From Paenibacillus herberti (GTDB lineage: Bacteria; Bacillota; Bacilli; Paenibacillales; Paenibacillaceae), in the NCBI RefSeq assembly GCF_002233675.1, contig NZ_NMUQ01000003.1, positions 152,357-204,095 on the forward strand: DNA of 51,739 bases, given 5' to 3'. How positions within the stretch are numbered: the stretch's first letter is position 1; every line of letters starts with the position of its first letter. Below, piece by piece: positions 1 through 8,679 of the stretch. Both the position numbers and the translations under genes were made by a program. The notes beneath the pieces were generated by a model. The model was not told the origin of the DNA and searched no databases. It saw only the letters and a program-made list of their open reading frames with translations.

Positions 1-324
1 GTAGTCAAAGTTACTTGAGAGCGTCCAAAGCAGCCCCGCCGAGCCAAGCAAGTAGTCAAAGTTACTTGAGAGCGTCCAAAGCGGCCCCGCCGAGCAAAGC
101 AAGTAGTCAAAGTTACTTGAGAGCGTCCAAAGCAGCTCCGACGAGTAAAGCAAGTAGTCAAAGTTACTTGAGAGCGTCCAAAGCGGCCCCGCCGAGCAAA
201 GCAAGTAGTCAAAGTTACTTGAGAGCGTCCAAAGCGGCCCCGCCGAGCAAAGCAAGTAGTCAAAGTTACTTGAGAGCGTCCAAAGCGGCCCCGCCGAGCA
301 AAGCAAGTAGTCAAAGTTACTTGA
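1..324. repeat. 51-bp tandem repeat block A (about 6.4 copies)
   Basis: The unit recurs exactly every 51 bp (copies start at 1, 52, 103, 154, 205, 256 and 307). Each contains the 20-bp core caagtagtcaaagttacttg, whose ends CAAGTA and TACTTG are inverted repeats around 8 bp, followed by a 31-bp GC-rich linker. Linkers differ at only a few positions. The reverse complement of this unit closely matches the blocks at 22965-23375 and, for the core, 51471-51739. The block begins at or before the window edge. Because 51 is a multiple of 3, an open frame runs through it into the downstream gene, but there is no ribosome binding site and I do not consider it coding. Confidence 0.95.
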
Positions 325-420
325 AGCTCCTAGCACTCACCGTTACCGGCGTCCCCACTTCCCCTGCGGAAACCGCGCAAGGGCAATTTTCGAGAAGTTC
401 ATGCCTCCGAAAAACAGCTC

Positions 421-444
421 AAAATCGCCCTTGGGCGGTTTTTT
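421..444 (+). terminator. Putative rho-independent terminator
   Basis: A short CGCC/GGCG hairpin with loop CTTG is flanked by AAAA on the left and six T on the right. It lies between repeat block A and the small gene at 519, and its A and T tracts would allow use in both directions. Confidence 0.5.
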
Positions 445-518
445 CATTAAAAGTTGCTAAATTAAGTCCGTTTTGGTTAAAAAGGAGATATAAAGCTACT
501 CGTAGAGGAGAGAGATGG

Positions 519-818
519 ATGAAAGAATACAAATTGATGGATGGAAGCCTGCTGCTTGTAGATGGACCGTTGCTGCGCCTGAAACGTCCCGGAAGAGACC
601 CCGAACCGGCAACTGCCGAGCAGGTGTTGCCTGAACTGCTGGAGCTGCTGGATGCACAGCGCATCAGCAAAGTAGCGCGCCTGCAGATGGAGCTTGCCCA
701 AGCGCTGGACGAATCAATGAAGCTAGGGGCGGAAGCGGATGCCAAGGTGGTCATCGATGCTTATCGACCGGTGCTGGGAGAACGAATAGAACATAATGAC
801 CCGGTGTATTTTCGTTAA
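519..818 (+). CDS. Small hypothetical protein (99 aa)
   Basis: I do not recognise this family. The start ATG at 519 is chosen because GAGGAG ends 8 nt upstream. The same frame is open far upstream through repeat block A, but that stretch has no start signal. The protein begins with a hydrophobic, probably beta-stranded segment (MKEYKLMDGSLLLVDGPLL) and continues with an acidic, Leu/Ala-rich stretch that is likely helical (about residues 33-75). There is no signal peptide or membrane segment, so a cytosolic location is expected. A strong terminator follows directly, so it is probably a monocistronic unit. Confidence 0.7.
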   Translation: MKEYKLMDGSLLLVDGPLLRLKRPGRDPEPATAEQVLPELLELLDAQRISKVARLQMELAQALDESMKLGAEADAKVVIDAYRPVLGERIEHNDPVYFR

Positions 819-824
819 CAATAA

Positions 825-869
825 AATACGACCCGAAAGCTGCTTCAGCAGCTTTCGGGTCGTATTTTT
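825..869 (+). terminator. Strong rho-independent terminator
   Basis: A perfect 19-bp stem (left arm 825-843, loop TTCA, right arm 848-866) is followed by a T run. It ends the 519-818 gene. The A-rich left flank means it could also serve the convergent gene ending at 935. Confidence 0.9.
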
Positions 870-934
870 GGTCACGGGTAAAGTATATCGCCCAGTGAAG
901 CCGTATTGCGTAAGTGTAGCAAACTCAGTTTAAC

Positions 935-1369
935 TTATTGCTCTTGCTCCTGGGAGAAAGCTTCGGCAGCGGCAGCTGGGTCATAGAACATAACTTCGAA
1001 CAGATGCCCGTCGAGATCCTCGAAGCTGCGAGTAAACATGAAGCCCATATCCTGCGCTTCAATCGGCTCACTTGCTCCTGCTTCAAGCGCCTTACCGACA
1101 ATCTCATGCACATGCTCACGGCTGTCAGCCGACAGAGACAGGATAAGCTCGCTCGTGCTGGAGTTGGCAATACCCTTGCGGATGAATTTGCTATAGAACG
1201 GGTGAGTCAGCAGCATGATATAGGTATTCTCGTTGACTACTAGGCAACCGGCTTCGTCGTTCGTCATTTCTGCCTTGAATTCCATATCGAGCGCGAGAAA
1301 AAACTTCTTGGATCTTTCCAAATCTTGTACAGGAATGTTGATGAAAGTCATCTTAGGGGAATAGGTCAT
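935..1369 (-). CDS. VOC superfamily (glyoxalase/extradiol dioxygenase-like) protein
   Basis: This 144-aa protein has the vicinal-oxygen-chelate pattern: an N-terminal TFINIPVQDLERSKKFF beta-alpha motif and a C-terminal FEDLDGHLFEVMFYDP motif, as in the lactoylglutathione lyase-like proteins of Bacillales. The substrate cannot be told from sequence. Two ATGs are possible. The upstream one (1378) abuts AGGAG with no spacing, while the one at 1369 sits 9 nt away, so 1369 is preferred. The gene converges on the terminator at 825-869. Confidence 0.85.
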   Translation of the reverse strand: MTYSPKMTFINIPVQDLERSKKFFLALDMEFKAEMTNDEAGCLVVNENTYIMLLTHPFYSKFIRKGIANSSTSELILSLSADSREHVHEIVGKALEAGASEPIEAQDMGFMFTRSFEDLDGHLFEVMFYDPAAAAEAFSQEQEQ

Positions 1370-1399
1370 TACAGCCATCTCCTTGTAGAAAAGTAGTAT

Positions 1400-1417
1400 T
1401 GCTGCCAGACGGCAGCA
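1400..1417. other. Short inverted repeat upstream of the VOC gene
   Basis: TGCTGCC-AGAC-GGCAGCA forms a perfect 7-bp stem with a 4-nt loop, about 30 bp upstream of the minus-strand VOC gene. It has no T run, so it could be an operator or a 5' leader hairpin. Confidence 0.3.
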
Positions 1418-1588
1418 CAGCGAGAAACGGGTATGTTCCTAATGAGCACTCACTTGTTAGCTTGTCTTTATTTTAGCATTTTAACCGTCTTTTGGTTTCT
1501 TCTAGATTGCTATCATGTAGAGAATTTGGCGTAATTCATTGTATTCTGGACATAGCGCGCACTAATCGGAGCAAAGGGAGAGAAAACA

Positions 1589-2299
1589 ATGAAGCTGGAG
1601 ATTATTGCAACAAGACCTGAGGATGCTTTGGCTGCCGAACGAGGGGGAGCGGATCGCATCGAGCTCGTCACGGGCATGCTGGAGGGGGGACTTACGCCTA
1701 GCATTGGCCTAATAGAGGCGGTAGCGGATGCCGTAGCCATTCCCGTTCATGTGATGGTAAGGCCTCACAGCCTCAGCTTCCGGTATGACCGTGCGGAGCT
1801 GGAGCTTATGCGCGCGGATATTCGCGCCATTCGGCGCACCCGCGCCGCTGGCATCGTGCTGGGCGTTTTGACGCCGGACGGCCGCGTTGATGAGGTGGCG
1901 CTTGAGACACTGCTTGGTGAGGCGGAGCATTTGAACGTGACTTTTCATCGTGCCTTCGATGAAGCTGCTGATTTGTTTGCGGCGCTAGATACACTGACCC
2001 GCTACCCGCAGATCAATCGCATCCTCACTTCAGGCGGCCAGCCGTCGGCTCTGGAGGCTGTACCCATGCTCGCGAAGCTCGTCCACGCAAGCTCAGGAAG
2101 CGGCATTACCATCCTGGCTGGCAGCGGCTTGAAAGCTCCAGGCCTGGATGAGTTCATACGTGCAACGGGGGTGGATGAGGTGCATGCCGGCTCGGCCGTT
2201 CGTGTGGAGGGGCACCCCCTCCGTCCGGTGATGCCGGAGAAGGTTATGGAGCTGCGACATATTTTGGACGGGATTCGGACGCCGGGAAACGAGGGCTAG
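1589..2299 (+). CDS. cutC: CutC family protein (copper homeostasis)
   Basis: The 236-aa product has the CutC TIM-barrel signature throughout: MKLEIIATRPEDALAAERGG, RIELVTGMLEGGLTPSIGLI, HVMVRPHSLSF, VTFHRAFDEA and ILTSGGQPSA. Length is close to the usual size. CutC has been linked to copper tolerance in E. coli and to copper binding in some species, but its biochemical role is not settled. It is cytosolic, with no signal peptide. The start follows AGGGAG by about 8 nt. The gene stands alone between the divergent VOC gene and a terminator at 2438. Confidence 0.93.
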   Translation: MKLEIIATRPEDALAAERGGADRIELVTGMLEGGLTPSIGLIEAVADAVAIPVHVMVRPHSLSFRYDRAELELMRADIRAIRRTRAAGIVLGVLTPDGRVDEVALETLLGEAEHLNVTFHRAFDEAADLFAALDTLTRYPQINRILTSGGQPSALEAVPMLAKLVHASSGSGITILAGSGLKAPGLDEFIRATGVDEVHAGSAVRVEGHPLRPVMPEKVMELRHILDGIRTPGNEG

Positions 2300-2437
2300 T
2301 CGAGGATGGAGGTGCAACGGAGATTAGTCGAGAATCGCGGCGGTTAGCGCACTTTAGACATAGCTTCAACAGCTGTTGGGCAAGACTTTGTCGAAGCGCA
2401 GGTTAACCTTTCCGAAAAATAGATCAAACCTACTACG

Positions 2438-2471
2438 AGATCGGGACTATATTCCTGATCTTGTTTTTTTT
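2438..2471 (+). terminator. Rho-independent terminator after cutC
   Basis: A 9-bp stem (AGATCGGGA/TCCTGATCT, one G-T pair) with a CTATAT loop is followed by a run of 8 T. Confidence 0.75.
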
Positions 2472-2570
2472 ACAAAATTTCATCACTAGAGAACCGATGT
2501 GCATGCTACGATAGGGCCACAGCTCGTCCAAAGGGGCGACTGGAACTCAGCATTTCGGAGGAGGATCCGG

Positions 2571-5500
2571 ATGAGGGAGAAACATATTCCCCGTAGATGG
2601 AGTAAAAGGCTGCTTAGCGCAATGCTGGTGGCAACGATTGCGCTGCCGACGCAGCTAGCATGGAACGCTGGATCGAATGTCGCGCAGGCGGAAGGAGCAG
2701 TCGACCCGGCGCCGTTCATCAAGGCCAAGGTGGTCAACGGCAACGCTGGCAAAAAGATTTTGTTCGACAATGCTCACTCGCAAACCGCAGGCGCGGCCGA
2801 CTGGGTCATTGACGGAGCGTTCTCGGACTTCGGCAACGCGCTGGCCGACAATGGCTACGACGTGCAGGAGCTGCGCAAGCAGGGACCGATTACGCTGACG
2901 GACCTTCAGTCGTATGACGTGTTCGTGACCGCCGAGGCCCAAGTGCCGCTGAAAGCGAGCGAGCAGGCCGCGATGGCTCAGTATGTTGAGAGCGGCGGCA
3001 GTATTTTTTTTATCGGGGATCATTATAACGCGGACCGCAACAAAAATCGCTGGGATGGCAACGAGGTGTACAACGGTTACCGCCGCGGCGCCTGGACCAA
3101 TCCAGCCAAAGGCATGAGTGCCGATGAAATCGCTTCCTCTGCCATGCAAGGCATTGTCAGCTCCGATTGGCTGGCGGACAACTTTGGCATTCGCTTCCGC
3201 TACAACGCGCTGGGTGATGTGGACGCGAATGTCGTCGTTGATTCATCGCAATCATTCGGCATTACTCAGGGTGTTGGCTCGGTTGCGATGCATGCTGGAT
3301 CAACCCTTTCCATCATTGATCCTAACCGTGCCAAAGGACTCGTTTACGTTCCTAAGACGAACAAGAAGTGGGGCAATGCCGTAGACCAGGGCGTCTACAA
3401 TGGCGGAGGAATCGAAGAGGGTCCTTATGTGGCTGTGTCCAAAAAGGGCGCTGGCAAAGCGGCTTTCATCGGCGATTCCTCGCCCGTTGAGGATGCGACT
3501 CCGAAGTATCTTCGCGAGGACACGGGCTCCCGCAAAACGACTTACGATGGCTTCAAGGAGCAGGATGACGCGAAGCTGCTCGTCAATCTGATGAATTGGC
3601 TCGCTGTTGACGAGAGCTACACAAGCTTTTCGCAGGTGGATGGGCTTCAGCTCGATCAGCCGACACCGCTGCTTGCCATAGAAGATCCGGCATCCTCTAC
3701 GGAGCCACAGGCCGAGCCTTGGTCCGCGCCGAACGCCGGTTACAAATGGTATGATCCTGCGACTTACCGCGCCGGCTCCTTTGGTTATACAGGAACGGCG
3801 CCAACGCCAACGCCGACGCCGACGGTATCGCCAACCACATCTCCGACGCCGGTTCCGGGTACGGTCAACTACGGCTTCACGAACCAAGCCGTGTTGCCTA
3901 GCAGCGGCGCAGAGTTCCCGGTACGCATCACCGCGAGCGGCCTCACGCCGAATGCGAGCGTGTCGGGTTACAGCTTCGGCATCTACACGACGTCGAACGG
4001 CTCACAGGTCGCCCAACTGCAAAATGAAGACGGAAGCTGGCCGTCCGCCTATGGCTACAGCTCTGCATTTAGCCTGCAGGCTGACAGCTCGGGCTACGCC
4101 TCCAAGCTGCTTAACTTGCGGCTGAAGCCGGGTTCGAGCGGAGCAGCCAACATGCGGCTGCGATTATCCGGCTCGAACTTGAAAACAGTTGCTATCACGC
4201 TCGGCGACGTGCCAGCTGAGACGTTGCCGCCAGAGGCGACGCCTGCACCTTCTACAACTCCGATGCCAACGCCGGAGCCGACCGTCGCGCCAACGCCGAC
4301 ACCGGCTCCGACGGCTACACCGACTCCGACGGCTACATCGACTCCGACGGCTACACCGACTCCGACGGCTACACCGACTCCGACGGCTACACCGACTCCG
4401 ACGGCTACACCGTCTCCCGGGCCAACCGCAACTCCGGCGCCTATCCTGACCATCGCTGAAGCGAGAGCGCTGGCTCCGGGCGCGACGGTTACGATTTCCG
4501 GCGTTGTTGCCAGCCAGCCCGGAATCTACGGCGGTGGCGAGTCCTTTTACATTCAGGATGCAACCGGCGGTTTGTACATCTTCCAAAGCACACCTGGTGT
4601 AAAACCAGGGGACCGGGTCGTGCTGACTGGCAAGCTGACCCTTTACAACACGGAGTTGGAACTGACCGAGCTTACCGCTATGAACATTGTTGATAATGGG
4701 CCGCTCCCGAGGGCTGCATCAGCAAAAACGGCAACTGCGGTCAACCAAGGCATGTTAATCAGCATCGGTGAGGCAGTCATTTCGAACTTGAAGAGTGCTA
4801 CTCCAACCGGCTCTTTCGAGTTCGATGCGATTGCTGGAGACGTCACGACTCGAGTTCGCGTAGATGCACGTACCGGCTTGAGCTTGAATAGCTTCCCGTA
4901 CGCCAATGGCGATCGAGTCATGCTGCAGGGAATCTCTTCGATCTTCAGGGATGTTTACCAGCTCAAGCCTCGCGGCTTGCAGGACATTGCCGCTCCGGCG
5001 GATCGGACTGCACCCGTCACGGAAATTGCGCTGTCTTCGGCAGCCAATGAAGCTGGCTGGCATAACGGGGAAGTAAGGTTTACGCTGTCGGCTACGGATG
5101 ACCGAGCTGGCAAAATTACGACATCCTATGCCCTGAATGGCGGTAGCCCTACGTTATATGACGTTCCCGTCTCCATCGGGGAAGGTGTGACGTCGATCGT
5201 TTATAATTCCATGGATGCTGCTGGCAACCGCGAGTCCGCCAAAAAGCTGGATGTACGCATTGACCGCACCGTTCCGGTCGTGAAGCTGACGCAGTCCGGA
5301 GCTCCGGTAACGAATGCGTTGTTCACGGATACGCTGCGTTTCGAGCTTTCTGCAACCGACGCGTTATCCGGCGTGGTTTCGTCACAGCTCCTGCTGAATG
5401 GCCAGCCGCTGGCGAGCGGCCAGGAACTGCTGGCCGCCGACCTTGGCCTCGGCAGCCATAACATCCGCTACATCGTAACGGATGCCGCCGGCAATACAGC

Positions 5501-6128
5501 CGAACAAACAACGGCATTCCAGATTACCTCTGGCAGCAGCATCGCCAAAGGTGCTCCGGGGGCACCGGTACTGAGTGACAACAACGGTCACCGTACTGGG
5601 CTGAAGGACGGAAGTTATACCGTGACGATGAATATGTGGTGGGGCAATAACGGCACAATTTTCCGTCTCTATGAGAACGGCAAGCTGATCCGTACCTCCG
5701 TACTGAGCGACAAAACGCCTTCCGCTCAGTCACTGAAAACGGATTTGACCGGCAAGACAAATGGAACTTACATTTACACAGCCGAGCTCACCAACGTTCA
5801 TGGCGTGACAAAGAGTGCATCCCTCGCTGTACAGGTAACGGACGCGAATCCCGGTAAACCTGCTCTTTCCCATAACAATTGGGATGGCGATGGCAGCTTC
5901 CGTGTAACGGCTAATCTGTGGTGGGGCACTAACGCTGCAGAGTATCGCCTGTTCGAGAATGGTGTGCTGATCGACACGCAAACGATGAAAGCTGCAACGC
6001 CAAGCGCCCAGAGCGCTTTCACCGATGTAGCGGGACGCGCTCCAGGTACCTACATTTATCATGTTGAGCTGGCCAACGCCGCCGGTATTACGACCAGCGA
6101 GATTTTGAGCGTAACAGTGAACAAATAA
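2571..6128 (+). CDS. Large secreted multidomain protein (amidotransferase-like domain, OB-fold domain, Ig-like and chitinase-N-type repeats)
   Basis: The start ATG at 2571 follows CGGAGGAGG by about 6 nt and gives an 1185-aa precursor with a signal peptide (RRWSKRLL, hydrophobic core, likely cleavage after AQA). In order: residues 35-395 resemble the GATase1-like/DUF4350 class ([44 protein letters not shown]); a Pro/Thr linker; a beta domain at 430-540; a long Pro/Thr linker encoded by 18-bp repeats; an OB-fold domain at about 623-805 ([20 protein letters not shown]); an Ig-like 'DRTAPVTEI' region at 808-986; and two tandem modules at 991-1185 with paired WWG motifs, as at the N-termini of some chitinases. 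The protein is probably extracellular and may bind polysaccharide or nucleic acid. The catalytic role is unknown. Confidence 0.8.
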   Translation: MREKHIPRRWSKRLLSAMLVATIALPTQLAWNAGSNVAQAEGAVDPAPFIKAKVVNGNAGKKILFDNAHSQTAGAADWVIDGAFSDFGNALADNGYDVQELRKQGPITLTDLQSYDVFVTAEAQVPLKASEQAAMAQYVESGGSIFFIGDHYNADRNKNRWDGNEVYNGYRRGAWTNPAKGMSADEIASSAMQGIVSSDWLADNFGIRFRYNALGDVDANVVVDSSQSFGITQGVGSVAMHAGSTLSIIDPNRAKGLVYVPKTNKKWGNAVDQGVYNGGGIEEGPYVAVSKKGAGKAAFIGDSSPVEDATPKYLREDTGSRKTTYDGFKEQDDAKLLVNLMNWLAVDESYTSFSQVDGLQLDQPTPLLAIEDPASSTEPQAEPWSAPNAGYKWYDPATYRAGSFGYTGTAPTPTPTPTVSPTTSPTPVPGTVNYGFTNQAVLPSSGAEFPVRITASGLTPNASVSGYSFGIYTTSNGSQVAQLQNEDGSWPSAYGYSSAFSLQADSSGYASKLLNLRLKPGSSGAANMRLRLSGSNLKTVAITLGDVPAETLPPEATPAPSTTPMPTPEPTVAPTPTPAPTATPTPTATSTPTATPTPTATPTPTATPTPTATPSPGPTATPAPILTIAEARALAPGATVTISGVVASQPGIYGGGESFYIQDATGGLYIFQSTPGVKPGDRVVLTGKLTLYNTELELTELTAMNIVDNGPLPRAASAKTATAVNQGMLISIGEAVISNLKSATPTGSFEFDAIAGDVTTRVRVDARTGLSLNSFPYANGDRVMLQGISSIFRDVYQLKPRGLQDIAAPADRTAPVTEIALSSAANEAGWHNGEVRFTLSATDDRAGKITTSYALNGGSPTLYDVPVSIGEGVTSIVYNSMDAAGNRESAKKLDVRIDRTVPVVKLTQSGAPVTNALFTDTLRFELSATDALSGVVSSQLLLNGQPLASGQELLAADLGLGSHNIRYIVTDAAGNTAEQTTAFQITSGSSIAKGAPGAPVLSDNNGHRTGLKDGSYTVTMNMWWGNNGTIFRLYENGKLIRTSVLSDKTPSAQSLKTDLTGKTNGTYIYTAELTNVHGVTKSASLAVQVTDANPGKPALSHNNWDGDGSFRVTANLWWGTNAAEYRLFENGVLIDTQTMKAATPSAQSAFTDVAGRAPGTYIYHVELANAAGITTSEILSVTVNK
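4311..4418 (+). repeat. Coding 18-bp minisatellite (6 copies) in the Pro/Thr linker
   Basis: The unit acggctacaccgactccg is repeated six times with few changes and encodes (T-A-T-P-T-P)n. It forms the flexible linker before the OB-fold domain of the large secreted protein. Such tracts are prone to length variation by slippage. Confidence 0.9.
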
Positions 6129-6214
6129 ATGACAGTCTACAAGCGCGAGCGAGTAATCTCGCGGAAACGGAGTCAACACCGAAATTTCAATCCTAATGGG
6201 CTAATCGCCTATGA

Positions 6215-6256
6215 ATCAAAACAAGCTGGAGCAGCGCTGCTCCAGCTTGTTTTGAT
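6215..6256. terminator. Perfect 42-bp palindrome, bidirectional terminator
   Basis: Two perfect 21-bp arms (6215-6235 and 6236-6256) meet at GCAGC/GCTGC and end in CAAAA/TTTTG. It lies between the convergent genes ending at 6128 (+) and 6275 (-), so it most likely terminates both. Confidence 0.85.
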
Positions 6257-6274
6257 ATATTCGGTTTTATCTAT

Positions 6275-7264
6275 TTACCCGGTCGGAACTTGCTTTTTCC
6301 GCCATTGCGACACTTCATCCGTCAGCTTGCCATCGTTGCGCTCCACAACCTTGAGGAAGTTCGAAAGCTTCATCAGCAGCGGGCTGGTTTTAGTATCGCC
6401 GGCGGCGATAGCCTTTTTATAGGCTTCAAGCGCATCCGGCTGGATCCCATTCGTATCATAATCGAACAGCATCGTGTTGTTGTCGCCGTAGAATACACCC
6501 AGTCTGGAGCTATCATAGTGGGCCTTCACCTGTTTGTAGCGATTAGAACCCTTGTAGCTGAGCAGAAACTTCTCCTGGTCCAGGTTGCGCTGGAGCAAAT
6601 CAGCCCAAGAAATGACGACCGAATTATCTCTCCACACTGGAATACGGGTTTCAAGGGACATTATATCTATATACGACTTGATGTCGGATGAAACATGGGA
6701 CTTCCATTTTTCATACATAGGGTAGTTGGGCACCAGGCTAAACCAGCCCTCCTCCGTATCAAGGACATATCCCTGATCGCGGGTATCCGATAACAACTTG
6801 CGAGTCGCCTCATCCTTCACCTGTTTGAGCAGAGTGGTGTAGGTTCCGCTGCCTCCCTTACTCCAGAGATCATCGAGAGGTGCCCCGACGAAACCTGCCT
6901 TTTTCCAGGCGTTACCGATAGATTTTTGCATCTTTTCATCGAATCGCAGACTAAGCTTTTTGAGCGCTGCATTTTGGGCATTTTCTAAGCGAAGCACCAT
7001 CATGGAAGCGGTCCACCTATCAACCTTGGACAAATTGTTGTTCAAGTAAGCTATAGACTGGGCAAGCTTGCCCGAAGCGAGCAGCTTTATAAAATCCTTG
7101 TTGATTTTTTGAAGGGACGACGCATCCGATGGGGCTGCGGTAATAGCGACTTGACCGGGAGCGGGAGCCGGTTGGCCCTCCAAAGCGAATGCTGCGGTTC
7201 CTCCGCTTACGGCCATAGATAGTACGAGCAGTGAGGCTGCTGTATTTTTCAAACTCTTTTTCAT
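6275..7264 (-). CDS. Secreted hypothetical protein (329 aa)
   Basis: No family is recognised. The protein has a classical signal peptide (MKKSLKNTAASLLVLSMAVS, cleavage probably after AFA), then a Pro/Ala-rich spacer and a largely helical, Lys-rich body with aromatic motifs (TEEGWFSLVPNYPMYEKWK, FYGDNNTMLFDYDTNGI). No catalytic motif, membrane helix or sorting signal is seen after the signal peptide, so it is likely exported and soluble or loosely cell-wall bound. The start has GAGGAGGG about 10 nt upstream. It is monocistronic, with the palindromic terminator at its 3' end. Confidence 0.75.
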   Translation of the reverse strand: MKKSLKNTAASLLVLSMAVSGGTAAFALEGQPAPAPGQVAITAAPSDASSLQKINKDFIKLLASGKLAQSIAYLNNNLSKVDRWTASMMVLRLENAQNAALKKLSLRFDEKMQKSIGNAWKKAGFVGAPLDDLWSKGGSGTYTTLLKQVKDEATRKLLSDTRDQGYVLDTEEGWFSLVPNYPMYEKWKSHVSSDIKSYIDIMSLETRIPVWRDNSVVISWADLLQRNLDQEKFLLSYKGSNRYKQVKAHYDSSRLGVFYGDNNTMLFDYDTNGIQPDALEAYKKAIAAGDTKTSPLLMKLSNFLKVVERNDGKLTDEVSQWRKKQVPTG

Positions 7265-7485
7265 GATGCAATTACCCTCCTCTGTGGAATGGTTGTGGAG
7301 TTGAATGATTACTGTCTCAGACGGTTCTTACGCGGGAATGTTGCAGGGGGAATAGCGGAGTCGGCTCCGCGCCTTGTATTCCTCGCCCCTTCCTATTCTG
7401 CATGACCAGCCCCGCTGTTCTCTTGTCCCGTCAATCATTAAGTGAGATAACTATACTTATCAGGAAAGGTTAGGGAGGTTAAAGG

Positions 7486-7872
7486 ATGAACCATGATAAG
7501 CTCATTACAATTGGCCTTGGGTATCCCGGGACGAGTGTGAAGACGCCCTTTGAACCGGATCTGCAGGTGCTTTATGTAAAGGAGAAAATGTTCGCGCTGT
7601 TCGGCCACACCGGAGAAAACGAAAGCGTCAACCTCAAGACCAGCCCCGATGAGGCCTGGCTGCAGCGGGAAACGTATCCGGGCGCGGTGCTTCCGGGCTA
7701 TCATATGAACAAACGCCATTGGAATACTGTCGTATTGAATGGGGAAGTACCGGAGGCAGTGGTTGAAAGCATGATGAAGGAAAGCTATCTGCTCGTCGTC
7801 GCTGGCATGACTAAAAAGGCACAAGCGGAGCTTGCCGGAAGCCTCAAACGTGCTTTTCCCGAGCTGGGTTGA
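7486..7872 (+). CDS. MmcQ/YjbR family protein
   Basis: The 128-aa product matches the MmcQ/YjbR family (DUF419 fold, CyaY-like): YPGTSVKTPFEPDLQVLYVK near the N-terminus, then VNLKTSPDEA, the typical PGYHMNKRHWNTV motif and VPEAVVESMMKESYLLVV. These small cytosolic proteins are often labelled DNA-binding, but a clear molecular function is not established. The start follows a GGGAGG/AAAGG region. The gene is followed within 40 bp by a tiny membrane-protein gene and may be co-transcribed with it. Confidence 0.9.
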   Translation: MNHDKLITIGLGYPGTSVKTPFEPDLQVLYVKEKMFALFGHTGENESVNLKTSPDEAWLQRETYPGAVLPGYHMNKRHWNTVVLNGEVPEAVVESMMKESYLLVVAGMTKKAQAELAGSLKRAFPELG

Positions 7873-7906
7873 TGGGGATGACTACGCTTCCGAAAGGAGT
7901 TCAGGC

Positions 7907-8020
7907 ATGGGCTGGATAGTTGCAATCGGATTTATCTGTGTCGTTGTTTATTTGCGATCCATTCATATCGAGCTGGTGAAGTTGAATGCGCGGGACAAAA
8001 ATGATGAGGGGAACCAATAA
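7907..8020 (+). CDS. Small single-pass membrane protein (37 aa)
   Basis: A consensus AAAGGAG ends 7 nt before the ATG at 7907. The encoded peptide has one hydrophobic segment (WIVAIGFICVVVYL) followed by a charged tail (KLNARDKNDEGNQ). It fits a small membrane peptide of unknown function. The good ribosome binding site and the position directly after the YjbR-family gene support it being real. Confidence 0.55.
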   Translation: MGWIVAIGFICVVVYLRSIHIELVKLNARDKNDEGNQ

Positions 8021-8064
8021 ACGTTGAGGGGTCTTTCTAGGAAAATGCAGCAAACATCAAAGTC

Positions 8065-8110
8065 AAAAAATGAGCGGGCAGCTAAGTCCGGGAAGGACTT
8101 GCTGCCCGCT
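8065..8110 (-). terminator. Rho-independent terminator for the minus-strand VOC gene
   Basis: Arms AGCGGGCAGC and GCTGCCCGCT (8073-8082, 8101-8110) extend through AAGTCC/GGACTT with a single bulged base. Read on the minus strand, the stem is followed by a T run (plus-strand A 8065-8070). Confidence 0.85.
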
Positions 8111-8124
8111 CGATTGAAGTGAGC

Positions 8125-8532
8125 TTAAGCTTGGCTGGCTTTCTGCTCGGTTGTGATCATCCAGTTCACGCCATACTTGTCCGTCAGTTGGCCGAACAAT
8201 GTACCCCAGAACGCCTTCTCCAAAGGTTGGCGGATCTCGGCTCCAACTGCGAGATTATCAAATGCGCGATGAGCCTCTTCATCCTCCTGGTATTCCAGCG
8301 CCAGGTACAAGGCGTTGCCGTTCTGCTGGGACAGGAAGCTGTCGGTCAAGAACAGCGGAACACCGGCTACTGTAACTGCCATATGTAACACTTTGTCCGG
8401 GGCGTTCTCTTCCGCGCCTGGAATATCCTTGTGCGTCATGACCGAGAGAACCTCGCCGCCAAGTGATTCAATATAGAAGTTCGCTTGAGCCCGTGCGTCC
8501 TCGCACATCAGATAAGGGGTTAATTTCGTCAT
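8125..8532 (-). CDS. PhnB-like VOC family protein
   Basis: The 135-aa product has the PhnB/'3-demethylubiquinone-9 methyltransferase-like' pattern: TPYLMCEDARAQANFYIESLGGEV, VLHMAVTVAGVPLFLTD, and a C-terminal FGQLTDKYGVNWMI. The VOC fold is evident. The enzyme activity is unknown, and members have been misnamed as methyltransferases. AAGGA lies about 9 nt upstream of the ATG. It is a single-gene unit ending at the terminator 8065-8110. Confidence 0.88.
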   Translation of the reverse strand: MTKLTPYLMCEDARAQANFYIESLGGEVLSVMTHKDIPGAEENAPDKVLHMAVTVAGVPLFLTDSFLSQQNGNALYLALEYQEDEEAHRAFDNLAVGAEIRQPLEKAFWGTLFGQLTDKYGVNWMITTEQKASQA

Positions 8533-8638
8533 TCCATATCATCCTTCCAGAAGGGGTTCGACTTGATTTCATCAGTATAGCATGCCCCATATTAGGATAT
8601 TTCTTCTGGATTATCAAAATAACTGTTTATCTACTAAA

Positions 8639-8654
8639 ATGATAGCGCTATCAT
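8639..8654. promoter_or_regulatory. Perfect 16-bp palindrome, cre-like operator candidate
   Basis: ATGATAGCGCTATCAT is a perfect palindrome 25 bp before the start of the lytS remnant. Its central 14 bp match the CcpA cre consensus TGWAANCGNTNWCA at all but one position. In Bacillus the LytS/LytT system and its targets are tied to pyruvate and carbon control, so a CcpA site here is plausible but unproven. Confidence 0.5.
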
Positions 8655-8679
8655 AAAGCGAAGGCATGGTGATTGGCGA

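Noticed and set aside
15-518. Long open frame through repeat block A fused to the 519-818 gene (17-residue repeats such as SQSYLRASKAAPPSKAS)
   Set aside because: There is no ribosome binding site upstream, a terminator lies within it at 421-444, and a well-placed site favours the ATG at 519. The same DNA repeat in block B has a 52-bp interval that breaks the frame, so the repeat is not maintained as protein.
4094-4586. Minus- and plus-strand open frames across the Pro/Thr linker repeats
   Set aside because: They are low-complexity shadows of the 18-bp coding minisatellite in the secreted protein gene.
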